Positions 54,086-59,806 of a stretch of 59,806 bases of DNA are shown in pieces. Within the stretch, counting starts at the first letter, position 1. Every line of letters begins with the position of its first letter. A program made the translations under genes and the position numbers. Source of the DNA: Candidatus Eisenbergiella intestinipullorum (lineage in GTDB: Bacteria; Bacillota; Clostridia; Lachnospirales; Lachnospiraceae). The DNA lies in assembly GCA_019119815.1 (NCBI GenBank), contig DWWH01000063.1:1-59806 (forward strand). Reading direction: 5' to 3'. The notes beneath the pieces are model-generated. The model saw only the letters and a program-made list of their open reading frames with translations, ran no database searches and was not told where the DNA came from.

Positions 54086-54874
54086 ATGATCACTGTCGAA
54101 CATATCACCAAAACCTACCGGATCGCCCGGCGCGATGCGGGCTTTCTGAACGCCTGCAAAAGCTTTTTTCACCGGGAATATGACGAGATCCGCGCTCTGG
54201 ACGACATCTCCTTCACCATTCAGGCCGGGGAAATGATCGGTTACATCGGCCCCAACGGAGCCGGAAAAAGTTCCACCATCAAAATCCTCTCCGGCATCCT
54301 CACGCCGGACTCCGGAACCTGTCTGGTAAACGGCCGCGTCCCCTGGAAGGACCGCATCCGGCACGCCTCACAGATCGGCGTGGTGTTCGGCCAGCGCACC
54401 CAGCTGTGGTGGGACGTGCCCGTGGCGGATTCCTTCGACCTTTTAAAGGACATCTACCGGATCGATCCCGCGCTCTACCGGAAAAACAGGGATGAGCTGA
54501 CCGAGCTTCTGGACCTGTCCCAGCTCCTCCGCACGCCCGCCAGACAGCTTTCCCTGGGACAGCGCATGCGCTGCGAGATCGCCGCCTCCCTGCTGCATTC
54601 TCCCAGGGTGCTTTTTCTGGACGAGCCCACCATCGGACTGGACGCCGTCTCCAAGCTGGCCGTCCGTGCCTTCATCCAGCGCCTGAATGAAACGCGCCGC
54701 ACCACCGTCATCCTCACCACCCATGACATGCAGGACATCGAGGCGCTGGCAAGCCGCATTCTCCTCATCGGAAAGGGAAAAATCCTCATGGACGGCACGC
54801 TGGACGACATCCGCCGGGGCGGAGAAAGCATCGACGAGACCCTGGCCGCCCTGTACCAGCAGTATGAAATCTGA
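54086..54874 (+). CDS. ABC-2 exporter ATPase
   Basis: The 262-residue ATPase has Walker A GPNGAGKSST, signature LSLGQRMR and Walker B VLFLDEPTIGLD with the switch His in LTTHD. The insert between N-terminal strands (RRDAGFLNACKSFFHREYDEIRALDDISF) and the VVFGQRTQLWWDVPVADSF Q-loop are typical of ATPases paired with ABC2_membrane_6/DUF990 permeases. AAAGGAG lies six bases before the ATG at 54086. It heads an exporter operon with the two permeases that follow. Confidence 0.92.
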   Translation: MITVEHITKTYRIARRDAGFLNACKSFFHREYDEIRALDDISFTIQAGEMIGYIGPNGAGKSSTIKILSGILTPDSGTCLVNGRVPWKDRIRHASQIGVVFGQRTQLWWDVPVADSFDLLKDIYRIDPALYRKNRDELTELLDLSQLLRTPARQLSLGQRMRCEIAASLLHSPRVLFLDEPTIGLDAVSKLAVRAFIQRLNETRRTTVILTTHDMQDIEALASRILLIGKGKILMDGTLDDIRRGGESIDETLAALYQQYEI

Positions 54875-54920
54875 ATGGAGTAATATCCATGCGCATAAAC
54901 GCTTCAGAACGGAGGTCCAT

Positions 54921-55724
54921 ATGAAAAAATATCTGTCTTTTTTCCGCCTCAGGCTCAACATGGGCATGCAGTACCGTACCGCCGCTGCCGCCGGCATGGT
55001 GACCCAGTTCGTGTGGGGCATCATGGATGTACTCGCCCTGCGCGCCTTTTACGGATCCGATCCAGCGGCCTTTCCCATGACCCTGGAGGCCGCCTGCTCC
55101 TACGTCTGGCTGCAGCAGGCCCTTCTCGCTCTTTTCATGGGATGGGTCATGGAAAATGAAATCTTCGGCGCCATCCTGGACGGAAACATCGCCTATGAGC
55201 TGGTACGTCCCATCCGCATCTATCCCATGTGGTACGCAAGGAGCCTGGCAAACCGGCTTTCCAAAGCGGCGCTGCGCTGTGTGCCCATCCTTATCGTGGC
55301 CCTGCTCGTTCCTGCCCCCTACGGTCTTTCCGCCCCCGCGGGCCCGGTAAGCTTTCTGTGGTTCCTGTTTACCATGATCCTCGGCGTCCTGGTCACCGTA
55401 GCCTTTACCATGCTAATTTACATGCTCTCCTTCTTCACCCTCTCGCCGGACGGTTTGCGCATCGTATTCATGTCGGTGATCGAATTCTGTCAGGGAGCCG
55501 TTCTGCCCCTTCCCTTCTTTCCCGACGGAATCCGGCAGTTCATGGAGCTTCTTCCCTTCGCTTCCATGCAGAACGTGCCGCTTCGTGCCTACAGCGGGGA
55601 CCTTTCCGGCGCGGCGCTGCAGAAGGCTGTCCTGCTTCAGTTCTTCTGGCTGATTGCCCTCATCGCCCTGGGCAGGCTTCTGGAACGCTCCGCCCTGAAA
55701 AAAGTGGTGGTACAGGGCGGGTGA
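54921..55724 (+). CDS. ABC-2 permease 1 (DUF990/ABC2_membrane_6)
   Basis: The 267-residue protein has about six membrane helices and the family landmark GNIAYELVRPIRIYPMWYARSLANRLSKAALRCVP. GGAGG precedes the ATG. This permease pairs with a second, longer-loop permease encoded downstream; such exporters are heterodimeric. The substrate is unknown. Confidence 0.9.
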   Translation: MKKYLSFFRLRLNMGMQYRTAAAAGMVTQFVWGIMDVLALRAFYGSDPAAFPMTLEAACSYVWLQQALLALFMGWVMENEIFGAILDGNIAYELVRPIRIYPMWYARSLANRLSKAALRCVPILIVALLVPAPYGLSAPAGPVSFLWFLFTMILGVLVTVAFTMLIYMLSFFTLSPDGLRIVFMSVIEFCQGAVLPLPFFPDGIRQFMELLPFASMQNVPLRAYSGDLSGAALQKAVLLQFFWLIALIALGRLLERSALKKVVVQGG

Positions 55725-55793
55725 CAGGAGCCGTTTCATCAGTCCTCACACTTCACAGGCCGTACTTCGGCCAAACGGCAGAAAGGAGTTTGT

Positions 55794-56606
55794 ATGACAA
55801 CATCACGCCTTTTTCAAAGACTTTCAGATGCCGTCCGTCTCTATGGACGATATTTTCTGATCCATATCAAAAGTATCATGCAGTATAAGGCCTCGTTTTT
55901 TCTCACCTGCCTGGGACAGTTCTTTGCCTCCTTCAACGTGTTTCTCGGCATTTATTTCATGTTCCGGCGCTTTCACACCGTAAAGGGCTACACTTACCAA
56001 GAGGTGCTTCTGTGCTACAGCATCGTGCTCATGGCCTTCACGCTGGCGGAAGCCTTCGCCAGAGGCTTCGATACCTTCAGCTCCATCATAGGGAACGGCA
56101 CCTTTGACCGGATCATGGTCCGTCCCCGCGGCCTGATCCTTCAGGTGCTCGGCCAGAAAATTGAATTCACCCGCTCCGCCAGGCTTCTGCAGGCCGTTAT
56201 CATGCTCATCTATGGCCTTCAGTCAAGCGATATTCTGTGGACGCCTGCCAGAGCCCTCACTGTGGTTCTCATGATCGCCGGAGGAACAGCCCTGTTTTCC
56301 GGCCTGTTCCTGATCTATGCCTCCATCTGCTTTTTTACTCTGGAAGGTCTGGAATTCATGAACGTTTTCACGGACGGTGCGAAAGAACATGGAAAATATC
56401 CCTTTGATATCTATGGAAAACGCTTTTTACTGATCGTCACCTTTCTCATCCCCTATGCCTGCATTCAGTACTATCCCCTGTTGTTTCTCCTCGGCCGTGG
56501 GAAAGGCTGGTATTCCATTCTCCCCCTTGCGGGCTTTCTCTTTCTGATTCCCTGTTACGCTCTCTGGCGCGTCGGAGTCAGACACTATCAGTCCACCGGC
56601 TCCTGA
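55794..56606 (+). CDS. ABC-2 permease 2 (DUF990 family)
   Basis: The 270-residue protein has about six helices with SIMQYKASFFLTCLGQFFASFNVFLGIYFMF near the N-terminus and NGTFDRIMVRPRGLILQVLGQKIEFTR, the second-permease signature. AAAGGAG precedes the ATG. It completes the exporter operon; no terminator of standard form is seen before the convergent peptidase. Confidence 0.9.
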   Translation: MTTSRLFQRLSDAVRLYGRYFLIHIKSIMQYKASFFLTCLGQFFASFNVFLGIYFMFRRFHTVKGYTYQEVLLCYSIVLMAFTLAEAFARGFDTFSSIIGNGTFDRIMVRPRGLILQVLGQKIEFTRSARLLQAVIMLIYGLQSSDILWTPARALTVVLMIAGGTALFSGLFLIYASICFFTLEGLEFMNVFTDGAKEHGKYPFDIYGKRFLLIVTFLIPYACIQYYPLLFLLGRGKGWYSILPLAGFLFLIPCYALWRVGVRHYQSTGS

Positions 56607-56637
56607 AAACACGTCTGAAAACACGTCCGAAACCGCT

Positions 56638-57489
56638 TCATTGCTGTGGGAATTGCTGTGGAAAAATGCTTCCCACGGAAATGAGCCTTTTCTTCAGATC
56701 CTCCCGATAATCCGGATCCCCTTCATTCAGGCTGTTCACTGTCACACAGCCGCAGCCCGGATATGCCGTGGAATGAACGAAACGCCCCTCCCCAAGGGAG
56801 ACGGCCACATGTCCGGGAAAGAACAGAAGATCTCCCTTCTTCGCCGTCTCCGCCGGATTTCCCATCGGAATTTCCCGAATCGGGAATCCCGGCATGATGC
56901 GGGCGTCACGATAGATCAGAATCCCACACAGCAGATAACTCATAAACGCCAGTCCGGAGCAGTCGATTCCCATCGCCGTCTTTCCGCCCCAACGATACTG
57001 GGTTCCCAGAAACGAAAGCGCCCTGTCCGCGATTTCCCGGCGCAGCGTCCTTTCCTCCGGAAATTTCTCTCCATTCCGTCCAGGCATCAGAAAATGCGTC
57101 CTCATCCAGCCTTCCCTGCCATCCGGAAGCTCCACCCGGCTCCAGTCATCCTCCGTCCGGCTTTCCTCTGATGTCCATACCAGGCTTCCGGCAAACAGCG
57201 TGCTCATCCGTTTTCCCTGTACCCGTGGCTCCGTCAGAACATCGGCCATAGGAGCGCTGACCATATACAGTCCTTTTCCGTCCCCGTATCGATTCGGTAT
57301 GGGGCAGTATTCCCCTGCTTCCATCCAGCCCTCATAGTCATAATGAGTTCTCACCCGCAGGAAACCGTCCTTTTCCTCCAGAACTTCATAGTTCCAGCCG
57401 CAAAGCAGCTCATCCGCCGCCTCCAGCGCTTCCGGTTTATCCCAGAGCTGCGTAATTGGCCGCACACAGATTCCTGGCCTTCTTTCCAT
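56638..57489 (-). CDS. SH3-domain NlpC/P60 cysteine peptidase
   Basis: The 283-residue protein has two N-terminal SH3-like modules (about 1-130) and a C-terminal NlpC/P60 domain with the catalytic Cys in GKTAMGIDCSGL (about residue 176), His in FFPGHVAVSLG and a third polar residue near VHSTAYPG. This is the layout of YkfC-type gamma-D-glutamyl-diamino acid peptidases that recycle or cleave cell-wall peptides. There is no signal peptide, so it is probably cytoplasmic. The start at 57489 has GGAGG upstream. Confidence 0.88.
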   Translation of the reverse strand: MERRPGICVRPITQLWDKPEALEAADELLCGWNYEVLEEKDGFLRVRTHYDYEGWMEAGEYCPIPNRYGDGKGLYMVSAPMADVLTEPRVQGKRMSTLFAGSLVWTSEESRTEDDWSRVELPDGREGWMRTHFLMPGRNGEKFPEERTLRREIADRALSFLGTQYRWGGKTAMGIDCSGLAFMSYLLCGILIYRDARIMPGFPIREIPMGNPAETAKKGDLLFFPGHVAVSLGEGRFVHSTAYPGCGCVTVNSLNEGDPDYREDLKKRLISVGSIFPQQFPQQ

Positions 57490-57577
57490 ACCGTTCTCCT
57501 CCTTTTCATCAATTTCATACCGCGACATTTTTCCGTTTTCATACCGCATTCCGCTTTCATGCCGTGCCATTTTCTCC

Positions 57578-57606
57578 TTGACATTCTTCCGGCCGCACCT
57601 TATAGT
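57578..57606 (+). promoter_or_regulatory. Promoter of thiT
   Basis: TTGACA (57578-57583), 17-base spacer, TATAGT (57601-57606), with the TPP aptamer starting about 30 bases later. Confidence 0.8.
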
Positions 57607-57638
57607 ATAAAAGTATTTTATATTTTCATATTCATGCA

Positions 57639-57727
57639 CGCTAGGGGAGCCGATTGCTGAGACTGAGATTTTTGAAATCTCTGACCCTTACCACTTGACC
57701 CGGATAATGCCGGCGTAAGGAAGCAGA
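57639..57727 (+). ncRNA. TPP riboswitch (THI box) upstream of thiT
   Basis: The plus strand carries AGGGGAGC, CTGAGA, ACCCTT, ACTTGA, CCGGATAATGCCGG and CGTAAGGAA in order, the standard TPP aptamer. A hairpin ACAGAAGGA/TCCTTCTGT (about 57739-57759) and a TTTTTT further down form the expression platform before thiT. Confidence 0.95.
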
Positions 57728-57854
57728 TCAGTGCAGATTACAGAAGGATATTCCTTCTGTGCCGGAAGCTGTTTTTTGCATGCCTTTTGAGGCCTGTCAA
57801 AGGACGTTTCCTTCGAATCCCCTCTTTGCGTACTGTTACCAGGGAGGTTTTTTT

Positions 57855-58412
57855 ATGAACAAAAGTTCCATCACCATCAAACAGATCGTTTTTTCCGGCG
57901 TTGCCATCGCTCTTGCGACCGTGATCGCCACCGTCATCAAGCTGCCGAGCCTTCCGAACGGCGGCTCTGTTACCCTCTTTTCCATGCTGATCGTCTGCCT
58001 CGTCGGCTACTGGTACGGCCCGAAGGTGGGCATCATTGCCGCTCTCGCCTACGGCGTCCTTCAGTTCATCACCGGCCCCTATGTGGTTCATCCCGCCCAG
58101 GTTCTTCTGGATTACCCGCTGGCCTTTGGAGCCCTCGGCCTTTCCGGCTTCTTCTACAAATCAAAGCACGGCCTGCTCAAGGGATATATCATCGGCGTCA
58201 TCGGCCGTTTCTTCTTCCATGAGGTTTCCGGCTTCATCTTCTATACCGCCTATGTTGGAAACTTCGGCGGGAACGTGGCCGCCATGTGGGCTTCCACCCT
58301 GTACAACTTAAGCTACATCCTTCCGGAAGCGATTCTCACCGTCATCCTTCTGGCCCTTCCTCCTGTGGAAAAGGTTATGGCCCGTCTGAAGGTGATGGCC
58401 ACTTCCAACTGA
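57855..58412 (+). CDS. thiT: Energy-coupled thiamine transporter ThiT
   Basis: The 185-residue ECF S component has six helices, with KQIVFSGVAIALATVIATVIKLPSLPNGGSVTLFSMLIVCLVGYWYGPK, the conserved thiamine-site segments, and HEVSGFIFYT. It binds thiamine and joins the shared ECF module. GGAGG precedes the ATG at 57855. Control by a TPP riboswitch confirms the role in thiamine uptake, complementing the salvage cluster at 39-43.7 kb. Confidence 0.95.
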   Translation: MNKSSITIKQIVFSGVAIALATVIATVIKLPSLPNGGSVTLFSMLIVCLVGYWYGPKVGIIAALAYGVLQFITGPYVVHPAQVLLDYPLAFGALGLSGFFYKSKHGLLKGYIIGVIGRFFFHEVSGFIFYTAYVGNFGGNVAAMWASTLYNLSYILPEAILTVILLALPPVEKVMARLKVMATSN

Positions 58413-58471
58413 TGGCCGCAGCCATACTATATCACATTCCTTAAAAAATAAATCAAACATTTTCCTGGCAT

Positions 58472-58518
58472 GAAAACCGGCGCCTTCTTCCATTGCAAGA
58501 CGCCGGTTTTCATCTTTT
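58472..58518 (+). terminator. Terminator after thiT
   Basis: GAAAACCGGCG/CGCCGGTTTTC (58472-58482 with 58501-58511), followed by ATCTTTT. Confidence 0.85.
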
Positions 58519-58521
58519 CCT

Positions 58522-59040
58522 TTATACAATCCGTTTTCTGTACCGCCTCAGCCTGACGAAAACTATCATTGAGGCGATCACATCAGTCACAAACAGCAGA
58601 TGCAGAATTCCAAGCAGGACAGCACTCCCCTTTGACAACGCGCCCATCTTACTTCCTCTGACAATCGCCATGAGACCGTAAACGGATGATGTCAGCACAA
58701 GAAGCCAGGAAATAACGCTGAATATCATAACCAGTATTGGAGAAACAAACAACAAAGCGGGCACCACCATTGCCAGAATGAATATCAGGCCCACCAGAAA
58801 AAGAAGAAGGTGAAATGGAATATGAACCAGCTTGATCAGCATGTTCCAGAAGGCGAGACGTTCCGCTTCTCCTTTCCACCGGCACGCGTTTATGATATTC
58901 ATTCCATAAACTGCTGCGGTTAAGAGAAGATACAGAAAAAGGATGAGATACCGCGCCGTCTCTCCAGGCAGATACAGCAGCGCAATTCCCAGATAGGGCC
59001 ACAGCATCAGCGTGACCGCAAAAAATTTAAACGATTTCAT
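58522..59040 (-). CDS. Small integral membrane protein, function unknown
   Basis: The 172-residue protein has about five hydrophobic helices (FFAVTLMLWPYLGIALLYL; LILFLYLLLTAAVYGM; IPFHLLLFLVGLIFILAMVV; LFVSPILVMIFSVISWLLVL; LLGILHLLFVTDVIASMIVFV) and a basic C-terminus RLRRYRKRIV. No family is recognised. It has no close operon partner; thiT is convergent and the tRNA cluster is upstream on the same strand. Confidence 0.75.
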   Translation of the reverse strand: MKSFKFFAVTLMLWPYLGIALLYLPGETARYLILFLYLLLTAAVYGMNIINACRWKGEAERLAFWNMLIKLVHIPFHLLLFLVGLIFILAMVVPALLFVSPILVMIFSVISWLLVLTSSVYGLMAIVRGSKMGALSKGSAVLLGILHLLFVTDVIASMIVFVRLRRYRKRIV

Positions 59041-59153
59041 TCCGCCTCCTTCAATGTCTGAATCAGGCCCGGCAAATGGGCATCCCTGCAGGTATGACGG
59101 CTGTCTGCCTGATCTGATATGTAAAATTTACCGCACAAAACGATTTACTATGC

Positions 59154-59189
59154 AAAAAAACTTTTGAACAGACTGTCCAAAAGTTTTTT
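59154..59189 (-). terminator. Terminator of the tRNA cluster
   Basis: A 12-bp stem (59155-59166 with 59178-59189) of mainly A/T pairs, read on the minus strand with a T-rich end, directly after tRNA-Asp. Confidence 0.85.
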
Positions 59190-59193
59190 CTGA

Positions 59194-59267
59194 CGACCCA
59201 GATCGGACTCGAACCGACGACCTTCGCCGTGACAGGGCGACGCTCTAACCAACTGAGCCACTGGGCC
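59194..59267 (-). tRNA. tRNA-Asp (GTC)
   Basis: 74-base cloverleaf: acceptor GGCCCAG/CTGGGTC, anticodon loop CTGTCAC flanked by TCGCC/GGCGA, T-arm GTCGG/CCGAT. Last gene of the minus-strand tRNA cluster. Confidence 0.97.
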
Positions 59268-59284
59268 AGATATTCTATTGATAA

Positions 59285-59358
59285 TGGACCTTCGGGGACT
59301 CGAACCCAGGACCGACCGGTTATGAGCCGGTTGCTCTAACCAACTGAGCTAAAGGTCC
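59285..59358 (-). tRNA. tRNA-Met (CAT)
   Basis: 74 bases; acceptor GGACCTT/AAGGTCC, anticodon stem ACCGG/CCGGT with loop CTCATAA. The G/C content and D-arm fit elongator tRNA-Met; a CAT-bearing tRNA-Ile is not excluded by this reading. Confidence 0.95.
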
Positions 59359-59405
59359 GCAAACCCTTTCGGATTCAATATATCCTGACTATCATTCAGA
59401 ATATA

Positions 59406-59478
59406 AGCCGATGATCGGACTCGAACCGATAACCTGCTGATTACAAATCAGCTGCTCTGCCAATTGAGCCACATCGGC
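59406..59478 (-). tRNA. tRNA-Thr (TGT)
   Basis: 73 bases; acceptor GCCGATG/CATCGGC, anticodon stem CTGAT/ATCAG around TTTGTAA with TGT. Confidence 0.97.
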
Positions 59479-59529
59479 ATGACCGCTGCAGCGAAATCCG
59501 GTCCAATCCGTCCTTCCTGCGAAGCAAAA

Positions 59530-59601
59530 TGACTCCAACGGGAATCGAACCCGTGTTACCGCCGTGAAAGGGCGATGTCTTAACCGCTTGACCAAGGAGC
59601 C
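59530..59601 (-). tRNA. tRNA-Glu (TTC)
   Basis: 72 bases; acceptor GGCTCCT paired with TGGAGTC (one T-T mismatch at the inner pair), anticodon loop CTTTCAC (TTC), T-arm CGGG/CCCG. Confidence 0.95.
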
Positions 59602-59643
59602 CCATTCTCTTCCCGTTTTCTCTTAGGAGTTTCCTCCTAATAA

Positions 59644-59715
59644 CTCCCCCTGTTGGACTCGAACCAACGACACTGCGGTTAACAGCCGAGTGCTCTACCA
59701 TTGAGCTATCGAGGA
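59644..59715 (-). tRNA. tRNA-Asn (GTT), imperfect stems
   Basis: The D-arm GCTC/GAGC, anticodon loop CTGTTAA (GTT) and T-arm GTTGG/CCAAC are clear. The acceptor TCCTCGA faces AGGGGGA (two inner mismatches, one G-T) and the anticodon stem CTCGG faces CCGCA (two mismatches unless one C is bulged). It may be functional with a bulge, or degenerate. Confidence 0.8.
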
Positions 59716-59736
59716 TTATCCCTTCTTCAACCCTCT

Positions 59737-59806
59737 TTCAAAACCGAAGGTCTTTCCGGAAACTCCCACAAAAGTTTCCTGCCCATACCTTCAAAACCGA
59801 ACACTG
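59737..59806 (-). other. Flank resembling the end of an rRNA operon
   Basis: TTCAAAACCGAA occurs twice (59737-59748 and 59790-59801). Read on the minus strand this is TTCGGTTTTGAA followed by a tRNA cluster, the kind of sequence found after 5S or 23S rRNA. I infer an rRNA operon just beyond the right edge, transcribed toward the tRNAs. Confidence 0.45.

Overview
The window looks like a chromosomal segment of a spore-forming, fairly G+C-rich member of the Clostridia, most likely Lachnospiraceae. The evidence is an alpha/beta-type small acid-soluble spore protein, a YtvI-type sporulation membrane protein, the order tig-clpP-clpX-lon-engB, a two-gene SufC/SufB iron-sulfur system, a diphosphate-type phosphofructokinase, and TPP riboswitches in front of ECF-type thiamine transporters. 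There is no phage, insertion sequence, CRISPR array or plasmid backbone. The right edge carries tRNA genes and flanking sequence typical of the end of an rRNA operon.

Layout. 0-3.5 kb: the C-terminal remnant of an AraC regulator, then a two-component system and a PepSY lipoprotein. 3.5-10.2 kb: GNAT acetyltransferase, AEC transporter, DEDDh exonuclease, the sufC-sufB pair with a promoter-embedded palindrome, a histidine phosphatase and a MATE pump. 10.2-20.4 kb, all minus strand: tig, clpP, clpX, lon, engB, ytvI, D-lactate dehydrogenase, truA and a VanZ-like gene, a protein quality-control and housekeeping cluster. 20.5-24.6 kb, plus strand: an NitT/TauT-type ABC importer behind a terminator-containing leader, then an AIM24 protein. 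24.6-26.8 kb: an unusual glycosyltransferase fused to a MarR-like winged helix, preceded by 131/132-bp hairpin-rich tandem repeats.

26.8-38.9 kb: SASP, CBS-domain protein, DJ-1/PfpI protein, CYTH protein, TelA and XpaC-like pair, glycogen phosphorylase with an upstream LacI regulator, HEAT-repeat protein, PPi-phosphofructokinase and an Rpn-type nuclease. 39.2-43.7 kb: a thiamine salvage cluster read thiW, TPP riboswitch, thiM, thiE, thiD, cytX. The ThiW and CytX transporters supply precursors, ThiM and ThiD phosphorylate thiazole and pyrimidine, and ThiE joins them. A second TPP riboswitch controls thiT at 57.6 kb. 43.9-53.5 kb: YfcE-type phosphodiesterase, two MATE pumps, SGNH hydrolase, tRNA-Arg, a SWIM/SNF2 helicase, a CPBP protease and a HAD phosphatase. 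54.0-57.5 kb: an ABC-2 exporter of one ATPase and two permeases, then an SH3/NlpC-P60 hydrolase. 57.6-59.8 kb: thiT, a small membrane protein, and a tRNA cluster reading Asn, Glu, Thr, Met, Asp on the minus strand.

The less explained parts are the non-coding ones: tandem repeats at 26.2 kb, related palindromic elements at 35.9, 48.5 and 53.8 kb, the leaders of thiW and the ABC importer, and the operator/attenuator arrangement before sufC. All assignments come from reading the sequence; no database search was run.
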